Assembly: GCA_032690845.1 (NCBI GenBank) | Contig: CM064428.1 | Coordinates: forward strand, 24,216,001 to 24,280,000 | DNA from: Eleusine coracana subsp. coracana | Lineage: Eukaryota; Streptophyta; Magnoliopsida; Poales; Poaceae | DNA length: 64,000 nt | Direction of reading: 5' to 3' | Part shown: positions 35,556-47,091 of the stretch, one piece after another | Numbering within the stretch: the stretch's first letter is position 1 | How the letters are laid out: every line of letters begins with the position of its first letter | Program-made: the position numbers and the translations under genes | The notes under the pieces: model-generated | Told to the model about the DNA's origin: nothing | The model's input: the letters and a program-made list of their open reading frames with translations, nothing else | Database searches by the model: none

Positions 35556-37172
35556 CCTGATCACCTCCATCATCTAACATCTATCCTCAACTGTGCTCTG
35601 GATGAACTCACCCAGTGTCCTACGAGTGCTGCTATAGTGATAGCATCCTCTAATTGTCACCCTGCAGGCTGGGGAGGTGCTCCTATACTGGCTGACTCTG
35701 GAACCACCATCTCTGGATGAGTTGTCTGCTCGTGAGTGACTGCGGTCACTCCTGCTCCTCCTATTACGTCTGTTGACTTGAGGCTGATAGCGAACCCCTA
35801 TGGACTCGAGGTGGGTAGCTGGTGGTCAACTCTGGAAATGTGCTGTAACGCTCCTTTGTCACTAGTCCCATCCTCCTCAAAAGGTAGCAGATGTATGGAC
35901 CATAGACTAAGTGACATCCTCCAACCCTCTCAGAAATGACCTCCTCCATCTTAGTAATCAGAAGGTCTACACTGCCCACTAGTGTAGAAGTGTAAACTCC
36001 TCTCTTTATCCAGACCTGAGAATGATAGTCCTGGTGACTATCGTTCTAGCCACCTTAGTCTCTGCGGTGAGTCTCGCAGGGCCTTTGTCAAAACCTGGGG
36101 TGGATGGTGGTGGAAAGGCAATCTACACCAAGTCGTCTGAGGGTAGCATCCCTCCCTGTGGTCTGCGGGGTGGAGCAAACATCCCGTAGGCACTCCTGTA
36201 AAGCTAAAAGTCTAAAGCTACGAGACCTAGGTTAGCTATCAAGTCCTCCCTGGTAAGTCTTTAGGGCCCTTCACTGAATAGGAACCATATCTCAGAACGA
36301 TCTATGGCTACCCACAGTGTAGCATAGAACTCTAGAACAATATCCTCTCTGTATCTAAAGGGCTCTGTGACCAACTCTGGTAGACTAGGTAGATAAGTGA
36401 AATACTGCTCCATGTTTGTGCCTGTGGCTCTCCTCATAAGCTAGTAAGTAGTGTACTGCTACGGCAAAAATAGTCCGGACTTGCCCTTCAGGGCAAGATA
36501 GCGTCTCAGGCACTCCCCAATTCTTCTTTGGAAGCCTGTCCAGTACCTCTCTCCTATAGTGGGATCCCTAGGGATTGGAACCCACTGCTTGAATAAGACC
36601 AGACAAAGCATCTTAAGATCCTTCACAGGAGACTTAAGAATGTCTGTCTCTTCGGCTGCATGTACCAGTCCCTGCAGCCTCCTCGTGCACACTGCATAGG
36701 TGCACCTCAGATCTCCTGCCTGGTGAGCAGTCCTCTATCGCCGTGGCTGTGCTAGCTGCTCAGTTTCCTCTGTCTCCTCGAGCTCCTCAAACCTGTACTC
36801 TAAGCTCTCCTCTGACTCTAACCTCTCCTCCTCTGACTCCTCCTATTGCCTGAAGGATCCCTGCTCCACAAGTCTTGACTACCTCTCCTGACGAGAAGTT
36901 GGAGTACGCTGGGACCACAGTGGCAAGCTGATCCCTGTATACAGCTCTGGCCATGTGGTCCTCTCCTTGGTGCTCCTCCTACGACCCTGGTCATCTGTCT
37001 GAGTAACTGTGATCAACAGTGATCAAGGTATCCTGCGTGACTGCTCCATGGCCTCTATGTGTTGTGCAATCCTCCTGCCTCTCTCTAACTCTAGGTCCAG
37101 TCTAGTCCTCTTCTTGCTCTTGGGTTTCTCAGGCATCTTACCATCGTCGTTATCCTGTCCAGTTGCTACCAT
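35556..37172 (-). pseudogene. Large ORF of element S, N-terminal and central part
   Basis: The minus-strand frame starts at ATG 37170-37172 (MVATGQDNDDGKMPEKPKSK). It runs leftward through a basic segment, a Glu-rich stretch near 36760-36840, then a central region containing ILKSPVKDLKMLCLVLFKQW, ERYWTGFQRR and LEFYATLWVAIDR. It has many stops, several TAG where CAG would fit. The EFYA..WV pattern recalls 'putative plant transposon protein' domains found in various plant elements, a weak resemblance. The longest open piece is 36459-36692. The ORF ends in the segment beyond the CRM insertion. No catalytic motif is seen. Confidence 0.45.
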
Positions 37173-39123
37173 CTCTGTTGACTACTGACACTGTTACTGC
37201 ACGCACGTAGGTATAGAAAGGATAAGCATAGACCCTATGTAAATCTACAACAAAAGCACCGCTAGGTAAGAATGCACAATAGAAATCCTAGCACTAAGAT
37301 GATGGAGATGATCATTGGACAATTATGCAAAGTAACAACAGTGATCATCGACTATATGTGGTTGGTGCGAGTCATCTAGCATGCAGTCAAATAATAGACA
37401 ATAAATCTAACTATAGACTAAATAAGAGAATAAACCCTAGAATTGCAATTAACAGATATGGATAGAATTAATTGCATCCTAGGTTGAGCCAATTAACTAA
37501 TTAATCCATCTAAAGACTAGGCATTTATCCTAATTGCATCAATTAGAGCTAATTTCTTGGAATCAGGGCATAATTGATGAATGGAAGAAAACTACGATAC
37601 CCTGGAGGATTGACGTCGAACACCACAAGGGAATCACATGTGATCACTGAGGAACGCACGACCGATTGCTAAAAAGATGGATTTTTGCTTGCTAGGAATG
37701 GGGAGAAGAAAAGAGTAAGATTTGTCCCTAATCTGGTGGAGCTCGGCTTTGGTGTCTGGGCTCACGTGCACACGGTACCAAAGGATAGCATGGCGACGAT
37801 GCTTGGCTGGGCGTCGACGGCGGTGCGTGGCAAGGTGGTGAGAAGCTGCGTCGGTGCTGGTAGAGAGGTACGGCGCGGCGGCTACGAGATCAGGATGAGC
37901 AGCGTGTTTGTGGGGGCTGGTGAGCGTCAGTCCGGTGAAGAATTGAGGTGGTACTATGGCTCAGCGGGCACTAGACAACACAACGATGGTGAGGTCGACG
38001 GAGGTGGCGAGTCCGAAGCGTGTCGAGCGCGAGAACACGGTGCTTTGGAGAAGAACGAGGAACCATCAAAATTGACCTAGGTCAAAGACAGACAACCGAT
38101 GGCCGAGTCTCACAAGAATGAAATCAACGGTCATAGGTCATAACTGCATCGTGCGATCAACCGTAGTGACCGGACCGCCTGGTCACTTCGGGGTTCCAAA
38201 AAATCAGGATTTTGGTGAACCAAAACTTCTGCAGACTAGACTGTCCACTCTTTAGAAAGGTTCCATCCGATCTCCATTTCCTTCTCCATGAGGCATTGTG
38301 CATTGCTGCACAAACCGGACTGTACGGTCCACTGACTAGACTGTACGGTCACTATCAGAAATCTGCTGAGACAAGGATTTTCTCCATTTTCCAAGTGCCC
38401 TCGCTCAACACTCAAGTTAACACTACACTTGGAGCATGAAGGGAACTCTCATACACTCCTTTGCAAATAGTGGCTCTTTATTGGCCATATAATTTTCACA
38501 AATGCCAAATGAAGAATCGAGCAAATAACAACCAAGGCAATTAAAGAATCAAAAGGGTATGTATGAGCCTTAGTCCATGAACCGCACTAGTGGGTTTAAC
38601 CTCGGAGTTCATAAGAGCTTGCCTAATGGGCATGAAGCACAATCCTTTCCTTTGCTCACACTTGCAGAGATGTAATCTCAGATAAAACATGAGGCACAAA
38701 TATCTCCAAATGTGACACAAATATCTCCAAATGTGACACAAATATCTCCAAACATGAGGCACAAATATCTCCAAATGTGACACAAATATCTCTAGAAATT
38801 TACATATGCAATAAAAGTAAACATGCCATGTGAATACAAGAAATATTAAGAAAGACACAACGGTAACCTAACAATGTCAAGTTTGAACCCCTCCCAAGCT
38901 TACTCACTATAAGCCATACCCTTACCTTGAGAGAAGCCAAACCACCATCTCAAGCACTCTCCCTTGCTTATAGCTATCTTGGATGGGTTAGACATTGATT
39001 AATTTTTTTATGTGTTTTTCTTTTTGTTATTTACACATGCATGGATGCAAAGCATACTAAGTCAAGGTAGGAAATATTAAGGCCACATACTTGTATTTCA
39101 TATATCACTAAGTCAAAAATCAG
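37173..39123 (-). other. Non-coding 5' region of element S
   Basis: Between the S ORF start and its right LTR. It includes an AT-rich stretch (37200-37640), a GC-rich patch (37740-38060) open on the plus strand by composition only, two sites of the ACCGGAC/GTCCGGT type (38167 and 38320), the 21-bp minisatellite and AT-rich sequence. No convincing PBS lies next to the LTR at 39124. Confidence 0.5.
38688..38795. repeat. 21-bp minisatellite
   Basis: Five copies of a unit containing ACAAATATCTCCAAA, with core starts at 38696, 38717, 38738, 38761 and 38782 (spacing 21, 21, 23, 21). Units begin with TGTGAC or CATGAGGC. Confidence 0.9.
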
Positions 39124-40198
39124 TGTAAGGACCGAAGGCGTATCGACAGGGGGGATGAATCAGTAAGCCTCTCATGAATCCAAATACTTCAATTCACACT
39201 ACTAGAACCTGGAAAAAGTTGCAACCTAACAATTCTAGTAGGCCAAGACCCTACACATGCTAATGTTCATGATGATAGCAAGCGCGGAAGCCAAACACAC
39301 TAGCTTATGCCAGCCACAATTCAACCTAGTTACTAGAGCACACAACTGTAGAATAGTAAAGAAGAGGGTCAAGAAATGCTCATGATTTTTTTCCTGAGGT
39401 CTCGGAAGGGATGGCACCCTGCCCTACTCCTTGTTGGACCACTCCCGACGGACTGTCGATCCCTCTCACCACCAATGTGTAGTTCTCACCCACGAGCCTG
39501 CAATCACTCCCGGAGTGAAGACACGGTGCACGTTACCACTACCACCTAGGCATAAAGTTGCCTCCTTCGAGAACTTGCTAGACTACCGAAGACGACACGG
39601 GCGCTCACTAAGATGCCCCTTTCAATGGTGGACTCAAAACGGGTACAAATGTGTGATGGCCTCCACAACCGATCACGATAGGCTCGATCACCGACACCTA
39701 TCTGGTCTAGGTCTCACCATAGACCAAGAGTCACAACCTAGATCACTCCCTCAAGGACACCCTAGCTTTAGATGTGTATCAGTGCTCAATTTACTCTCAC
39801 TAGCACTCTCAAGATATGCAATATGTTATCCTAGTTTTTGCCTCTTGGCTCTCACCAAATGCTCCAAGCAAGTCCACTAGCCAAAAGAGGTCTCCAAGAC
39901 CTCAGCAACGAAGTTATGTAGGCTTCCAATCTCCAACTAGCCGTTTCTTGATGAAATCAGCTTTGATCCATCTTCATCAACGCTTGGACTTCACCAAGCT
40001 CACCAAGCCTCGATGCTTGTGGTCATTGTCATTCATCACCAAGGGCGTCATCATCCATATGATTAGTAATAGAGTTTAGAGATGATTTCTGCATACACAA
40101 CACTCGTCTAGATATTAGCCCACAATTTCATATGTGTCTTCTATCACCAAAACATTCATACCTTGGGGATCCAATCATCAATGGTCATGAAGCTTACA
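39124..40198 (-). mobile_element. Element S right LTR (5' LTR)
   Basis: TGTAAGGACCG...CATGAAGCTTACA, with perfect 6-base inverted termini, 1075 bases. It aligns with 21413-22744 from GGACCACTCCCG onward, but lacks the ~560-base segment with the ACCGGAC palindromes. Orientation follows from the PPT beside the left LTR. Confidence 0.75.
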
Positions 40199-41322
40199 AC
40201 CCAATCTAAGGAGAAAACAAGTCTTAAATTATGATCAAGCCATGTGCACAATTATGATATGTATGGATGGATGAAGGATGGCGGATGCTCCTTTTGAAGT
40301 GATCTCTCTGTCTTCTATTTGATTTATATTGTAAAACATGGGCTACTTTATCATTCATGATTCTTTTTTTCTTATTTTTCTTATTGAGTAGCCCACATCT
40401 CTTATGAAATGATTCTTGGAGAGAGATCGACATATATGGTGGAGCATCTTATTCAATGAACGGATTATGGGGATGATGGATGCGAACTTCCATTGTAGAA
40501 GTTTCAACATATGGAGTGGTTGGGGTGTGCACATGAACTTGATCACACATAGCAAGCATCTCACAAGGGTCGCAACAATTTGACAATGTTCAATGAAAAT
40601 ACAAGTAGCAAATGCAATAGGTTTTCATTAAGATAATTTTTTGGCTCTGGTAGGAATAAACTCATGACTGAGAAGATTGTGAATCTAGAGTTCTCATTTA
40701 TATGCTTTTGAAAATTAAAAATCAAGGAAGTTCACTTGGTCCCAAGAAAGGTTATGTTCTCTCGTTCATATCACATCTACCAACAATTTAGCCAAGGTTT
40801 TCCTATGCAATGAGTATTTCCCATCACCAATGAAAGAATGCAAGGGACAGTCTTTATGTATCAAGCATGAATGAGAAGGAAGTTTTATATTAGCTGCCAT
40901 TTATCATGCTTGCCAAAATTTCAGTTTATACAAAGACATGAAACCATCAAGTGGTAGGTGATACGAGGAATACCGACATGGTTGTTGTTCATTCGTATCT
41001 TGTCCCCTTGTTCCTTTTGATATTAACCAGGTTAGCTAACAAAATACCCGAAGGAACAAGCCCTATATTGTGCCACTATTATTGCCGAGTATATTTTATT
41101 GTTGAGAAGGAACAAAGCAAGAACTTTTTTAAAGTTTCAAATGAAAACTATCAAATCTTAGTAAAGGGAAACACCGTGGGAGCTCTTATTCATAGTGTAG
41201 CTATTGTTTTGGCAATGTGGCTCCCTTCATCGCCCAAAACTCATCAACTCATTGCATACCTAAATGGTGAGGCATGCAACAAGAGCCACGAGATTTGCTA
41301 TGTTTATGGTAGACATAACCAT
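40199..41322. other. Unassigned element interior with one plus-strand ORF
   Basis: AT-rich sequence between the S LTR and the Athila-like gag. 40200-40890 resembles 47500-48180 in element C in the same orientation, suggesting a shared non-coding module. A 137-codon frame at 40951-41364 (plus) is open with ordinary composition and no recognised domain; its end overlaps the gag ORF on the other strand. Confidence 0.4.
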
Positions 41323-42504
41323 CTACCACCATCCCTCTATGATTTCTATTTTTTGAAAGAGTAGGAGGGGTGTGGCTCTCGTGTATAAAGCTGTCTTAGC
41401 TCTTTGTTGAGGTGTGTGCACCCCCTTTTTATTGTGCGGACACCCCCTTACATTTTTAGTCCATGGTGCGTTTGGGAGATCAAAGATAATGGGACCACAA
41501 ATAGGAGAGGAGCTAGGGGGAAATGTTTCGGCAGCCTCACTAACAGATCTGCATGACTCCATGGGCCTTTCTTGCCTTGTAACAATAGAAGGATTTAATA
41601 AGGGATCACATTGCTTTCTCACCTCTCTGTAGTCTTGTCCACAAGACCAGTTTTGACTACATCTCTTCACCCATTCCAGAAAAGGTTGATCACCACAATC
41701 AAAGGATTGAGGTGGGAGAGGAAATGTATCTTCTTGTACATCTTCACGGTGTGGTGGGTGGAGGAAGGTTGTCATGGGGGCATCAATCTTATGTGGGAAA
41801 CTCCTGGTTTCCATTTCTATAGGTTAGCTGGAAGTTCGCGTGCTTTCTTTGTTATGAAATGGGGAGATAGATATCTGAACTTCAATGTTTTGGACAAGAT
41901 TGCCTATGATATCTATTCCTTTTGATGGTGTTGTACAGAGAAAAGCACCTCCAGTTGCAAGATTTAAATAATTTGCACTTTCGGGTTTTAAACCGAAAAA
42001 GAAGTGTTGCAGCCTTGTAGGCTCTTCTATTCCTATAGATACCCCATTACTGGTGTAGGTTATGAACCGTTCCCATGATATTCCAAGTGATTCAAGGTCA
42101 TGTTGCTCAAAATTGATAACCTTCTCCCTTAGAGCAATAATGTTGTAGAGAGGAAAAAATTGACAATAACTGTCTCGCAAGACGGACCAATATCCATTTG
42201 CTTCACCTACATGGTTAAAATACCATGTTTTTTCTACTCCTCCTATTAAGAAAGGAAACAACATCCATTTCATGGTCTCTTGAGGGAAACCTTCAATGGT
42301 AACAGTGGAGCAACAAAGCTCAAACTATTGTAGGTGAGTATGTGGATTTTCATTTTCTGCCCCTATAAATGGTGTCTTTTAAATCAAAAGTATGAGATTT
42401 GGATGAATCTCATAGCTTGGGGTTGTGATTGAGAGTGATGAGGGTACAGGATCTAAGAATTTGCTCCTAGGGGCTGAGAAGTCACCGATAGATGGGGGAT
42501 TCAT
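41323..42504 (-). pseudogene. Athila-like Gag
   Basis: On the minus strand a single 394-codon frame begins at ATG 42502-42504, 65 bases after the PBS, and ends at 41323. Stops interrupt it at 42379-42381 (TAA), 42325-42327 (TAG) and 41824-41826 (TAA). The Gag core has LFPFLIGGVEKTWYF, WERFITYTSNG and FFFGLKPESANYLNLATGGAF, a retrotransposon-gag pattern typical of Athila. The C-terminal part contains WSCGQDYREVRKQCDPL. No protease or pol follows before the S LTR at 40198, so this is a remnant or non-autonomous element. Confidence 0.8.
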
Positions 42505-42568
42505 GGAAGGAAAGAAAATAAAAAGAAAAGGTAAAAAAAAATGGGTTCGGATAAATGATAGCTACCGT

Positions 42569-42586
42569 TCCCTGGCAACGGTGCCA
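42569..42586 (-). other. tRNA-Asp-type primer-binding site
   Basis: The minus strand reads TGGCACCGTTGCCAGGGA, matching the tRNA-Asp complement TGGCGCCGTTGCCGGGGA at 16 of 18 positions. This is the PBS type used by Athila elements. Confidence 0.85.
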
Positions 42587-42593
42587 GAAAGCT

Positions 42594-44129
42594 TGTTGAT
42601 GATCCTTAAGCCTAATAGAGAAATTAGCAAGCGTAAGAATGCTAATGTTGCCTTCACCCGAGTGTATTCCAAGGTATCGTATCCACGGGGAACGGGAAGT
42701 GGAATTCTATCCTAATCCAACTCTAGTGAACAAATGAGAGGAACAACAATGGTTGAAAGGAGAATATGTTCTATGGACAGAAGAGGTCCTCGAGCCAAGT
42801 AATCTGATGTAGTAAACTCCCGCTAAGTAATTTAATGAGATCCTATTTCAATTTATCTGCTTCGGGGCACAAAGTCCTTCTACTAATAAGGGTCAGTAAC
42901 TAACCTCATATACTAGTGGGTACGCTATTGCTAGACAACCCTGCTTGAGACTTCCCGAACATGTGGATTACAATATTGGATGGACAGGGCTGTCACCACC
43001 TGCCGCCTACCACACAGCCCGTGGGGACTAATGCAATCCCAGGAAAACTATGTCTAAACACCATGTTTACACTTAGACTTTCACACAAGCTCTAGAATTG
43101 GTAAGCATAATAAATTAATGCGATAAAGTAATAAAAGGTTATGCACGAGAATCCCGTGGATGGAAAGGATAGAAATACTCACTTTATTACTTTGACAAGA
43201 GTTTAACTACATGTTACCCAGTGGAAGGACGAGGAATCTACTCTCGGTGGAGCTTCATCCCCGATGCACAAGATGGAGAAGGAACCGATGTTCCTGGCTC
43301 CCTCCCAGACTTCTATCTCTCACTCTCACTCCCTATTCTCATACATTTCTGCATCATGGAGCTTGTTATTTTCTTCTTCAATTTTGTCTAAAGCGGTGGT
43401 CAAACTACCGTATTTATACCCAAATAATGAAGGGTGAGTACTTGTAGGCCGGTGGGAAGTCAGTGGCCGAAAATAGTGAAAAATCATTGGCCGGGTGGCC
43501 ATGGAGGCCGGGCGGCTGGGACGGTCGGGTGGCCAGTGGCCGGGAAGGCCGGACGGCCACCCGATTTCGTTGATTTTCCAACTGACTCATTCTGGATGGC
43601 CGTAATGACATTCTAAGGTCGGTTTTGAGGGTCGATTGGCCGTTTTCCTTTGGTTTTGTGTCGGTAGGCATGGCAGGCCGAGCGGTAGGCTTTATGGGCA
43701 GAACAGCTTGGTAGGCCAGGTGGCAAGCCTGTTGGGCGGCATGACTCGCTGGATGGCAAGGCCCGCCGAGCGGCAGCCCATTTTGGTGCAGCAACCCTTT
43801 GACCAAGTGACCAGAATTAGGAAATGACTTCATGGCGATGGCGTTTGCTTGTCAGCTGGGTGAGGGGGTGAAGCTCCAAATTGGCCGATGGTCCAAGGTG
43901 ATGTTGTCCTACGACCGGGAATTGATTGAACACTTGATTCACCTTGCCGGGTGATGATAGCTTATCATCCAGCCAGTTGACAATTTTACGTGGTGATGAC
44001 CTGACCGAGTGCTGATTTTGGCTGTTAACGACCCCGTCGGCTGTTAGAAAATGGCTGTTTCACAACCATGATCGGCCAATGGGGTATTTTCACATCTTTT
44101 TGCATATTTTAAACCCTATAGCACCTACA
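42594..44129 (-). mobile_element. Athila-like 5' LTR, right copy
   Basis: Plus-strand ends TGTTGATGATCC...GCACCTACA, 1536 bases, seven bases from the PBS. It aligns with 2634-4260. Both LTRs and the gag share orientation, so 2634-44129 may be one old element expanded by later insertions. Confidence 0.8.
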
Positions 44130-44426
44130 ACCACATATTTGACCAAAACTTGTGGAACTCATGAGTACAAAGATTATTTTCATTACATTAATAGTGAAGA
44201 TCCACCTTTTCATGTTAAATTGGTAGTAAAAAATCAGGAGTTTACGACTACCAACAGTTTCCAAATGCCAACTTATTCAATTAAAGGTAGAGTATTTTGT
44301 TTTTCAGTTGGTACTATGGGGGAATATAAAACATTTGTAGCAACTTCGGATGAACAACCTAAAGTTCTATCTTTGCATCGGGATGAGCAAAGGTTCAGCT
44401 TGAGGGAGTTTATTGACGGTCGTTAG
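44130..44426 (+). CDS. Unrecognised ORF fragment next to the Athila-like LTR
   Basis: Open from the LTR boundary to TAG 44424-44426, 98 codons, truncated at its start. It contains HEYKDYFHYINSEDPPFHVK, KGRVFCFSVGTMGEYKTFVA and LREFIDGR. Residue composition looks protein-like rather than random, but I cannot assign a family. It could be part of the host sequence or older element into which the Athila-like element inserted. Confidence 0.35.
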   Translation, partial: TTYLTKTCGTHEYKDYFHYINSEDPPFHVKLVVKNQEFTTTNSFQMPTYSIKGRVFCFSVGTMGEYKTFVATSDEQPKVLSLHRDEQRFSLREFIDGR

Positions 44427-44837
44427 TTACCATTTCCAGCCATAAACATTACTCAAAATAAAGAAGGATTATATATTCCCACCATGCATGTTGGTTAGAA
44501 TTAATAAATATCCACTATTGCTTAGAGAACCACTCACATGCAGGAGAAATAACTAAATGGAGGAGGAAACACACCTAGTTGGCAAAGAAACACAACTTCC
44601 ACCAATCAAAGCTCGACAACTGGGACTCCCACAGATTGACTGGCCACCTATAGAAGCAAACCGACTCAACAACTGATCTTATAGTGTCTCTGGGCAGTAG
44701 GACCCACCTAGCAGGCCACTAGAAGCGGTAGCACCTGGGGGACTCCCCCCTTCTCTCCCAAACATGGGTGTTCGGCCGAACGGGGAGTGGCCCCCCTGAT
44801 CATGGTTTCCATGTGCTGGCTTCTGGTGGCTCCCTAG
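44427..44837. other. Intergenic stretch, nothing recognised
   Basis: Mixed AT- and GC-rich sequence between the fragment above and the first LTR of element C. No ORF, repeat or RNA signal that I can support. Confidence 0.5.
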
Positions 44838-45759
44838 TGTTGTGTAGGTTAGGCGGCAGTTACTGACTCCAAGAACCGCCTTTGGGCCCCATAAATTGAA
44901 GGGCGAGGCCTCATCCCAAGACATACACCGAGAAGAATCCATTCTCTAGCATTACACTTAGTGTCTAGGTCCTAGTTGAGTTTAGGAGAGAGGAGAACTG
45001 CCTTGAGGTCCTCGACCTAGTCCTGAAGAGCTTTCGGGTTAGTTCAACTCTAGTCCCCTCTTGTAAGACTTATTCCTTTTATCAATATTATTATCCTCTT
45101 TATTCCTAATGCCTTATTCGTGCTTTGTATATGGTTATCGCCTAGTCATGTTAGGTTATTATATGCCCCCATGATAGTCATGTGTGATAGCCACGAGTAT
45201 TTGTTTGCCCCCATGAACATGATTGACTTTCAGATTGGCATAGGCACTTGATAGCCCTAGTGTCACATGTCCAAGTATAGGGTCAACCTATAGGTGGTGA
45301 CAACCCTGCTGTGCTTAATCCTCCCTGTTATGTCTTAACATAGGACCTATGCTTGTATGTGTTGCATGTATTTAACCTGTAGACAACAATATAGAAGTAC
45401 ATAAGGATCTAGCTTGACTCTTCCTTAACCCACTTAACCTAGGCTTTGTGTTAATGTTAGGTTGGATTGTTATGTGTGTCACCTACCCACAATCTTTATT
45501 ATCCTTACCCTTATCTATGACTTTGGTATATTATTAGTTATATGGTTACGAACATGCTATCTCTTGACCGCCGCCTTCCCTTGGGAGAACTATAAATAAC
45601 AACCATTGGAGTAATCCAGTGGTGAAATGCTACAACGGGATGTCCGTACTCTTGCGAATTTAACTTGCCTATATTATTCATCTGTTGAGTTTTACCAACA
45701 AGTAGTTCTAGTGCCTTGCCCAGGTCTATTTATTTGTTGTAACTCAGCAGATGTCAACA
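44838..45759 (+). mobile_element. Element C, first LTR
   Basis: From about TGTTGTGTAGG to ...GATGTCAACA, 922 bases. It has a TATA-like CCATAAATT near 44887. It shares a long block with 45780-46970, for example CAGTGGTGAAATGCTACAAC at about 45620 and 46830. Only 20 bases separate it from the next LTR. Confidence 0.7.
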
Positions 45760-45779
45760 GTTCCTCAACCCATTTCTGA

Positions 45780-46970
45780 TGTTGGTGCATGGTGGTTCCA
45801 TGGTGGTTACTCCTCAGTACCGACTTATGGCCCCTATAAATAGAGGGGAGTGCCTCCTACTTCAACACACACCAAGAAGAGTCCATTCTCTAGCGTTACA
45901 CTTGGTCCTTAGGTCCTAGTGGAGTTTAGGATAGAGGAGAGCTGTCTTGAGATCCTTGACCTGGTCTTGGAGTCTTGGGTATAGTTCCACACTATCCCTC
46001 TCTAGTAAGACTTGTTCCTTTTATTAATAGAATTATCTTCTTACTCCTTGTGCTTTATTTATTTATACTAGTGTGATAGTCATGTGCCTTTTTTGTTATT
46101 GTTACCTAGTCATGTTTGGTTGCTTTATGCTTCACATACTCATACTATTCAATCTATGCTTTTGCACTCGTCCAATGCATATTATGGTTAGACATGCTTT
46201 AGTTCATAACTTGTTAATCTGTAGGGTTAATGTATGTGTGCTATAATATTTCTCTTGTTGATCTATAGGGTTAAAGCTATGCATGTCCTAGCCTTTGATT
46301 TGTTGATCCATATGGTTAGAGTTAGGTGTACTCTTATTCTTTGTTGGTCCGAAGGGCCAAAGTCCCATGGGAATCGAGAGTATTATTTAGTATTGTAAGC
46401 ATGGTGCTTAGGTTGGTAAATATCTTTGATTGCCCCATGAATAGGAATAGGTGTGGCGATAAGGACTTAATTGCCTTTTGATAGGTGTCCTAGTAAAGGA
46501 TTGTCAGCAGATGGTGACAGCCCTACTGTGCTTATTAATCCTCCCTGTCTTGGCTTGGCATAGGACTTAGGCTTGTATGTGTTGCATGTATCTGACCTAT
46601 AGACATGAGTATAGAAGTACATTGGGATGAAGCATAACTCTTTCTAACCCACTTAATCTAGACTTTGGACTAATGTAGATTGGATTGTTCTGTGTCATTC
46701 CTATCTTTATTATCCTTACCCCTATCTATGACCTTGGTATATTATTAGTTATATAGTTATGCACATGCTATCTCTTGACCGCCGCCTTCCCTTGGAAGAA
46801 CTATAAATGTCAACCATTGGAGTAATCCAGTGGTGAAATGCTACAACGGGATGTCCGTACGCTTGCGGATTTAACTTTCCCATATTAACCATCTGTTGAG
46901 TTCTATCAACTAGTAGTTCTGGTGCCTTTCCCGGGTCTATTTATTTGGTGTGACTTAGCAGATGTCAACA
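45780..46970 (+). mobile_element. Element C, second LTR (5' LTR by PBS)
   Basis: TGTTGG...GTCAACA, 1191 bases. TATA box TATAAA is at 45835-45840, about 55 bases from the LTR start. It is followed by a tRNA-Asp-type PBS, so element C reads rightward. It carries about 270 bases absent from the first LTR. Confidence 0.75.
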
Positions 46971-47091
46971 AGCATTTCTGGTGTCGTTGCCAAGGATAGT
47001 AATGTTTTTGGTGCGACATTAAGAAATGTCAACAAGCATTTCTGGCGCTGTTGCTAGGGATAGTAATATTTTTGATGCAACATTAAGAAAA
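46964..47091 (+). repeat. Duplicated 64-bp segment carrying the PBS
   Basis: Two adjacent 64-base units, 46964-47027 and 47028-47091, each starting GTCAACAAGCATTTCTGG and holding a PBS-like site: TGGTGTCGTTGCCAAGGA at 46979-46996 and TGGCGCTGTTGCTAGGGA in the second unit. Both match the tRNA-Asp complement imperfectly. Confidence 0.85.

Noticed and set aside
37685..38080. 131-codon ORF in the S interior
   Set aside because: GC-rich patch with no recognisable motif; starts and ends without supporting signals.
38688..38795. CRISPR-like array
   Set aside because: Units are contiguous with no unique spacers, and the context is plant retrotransposon.
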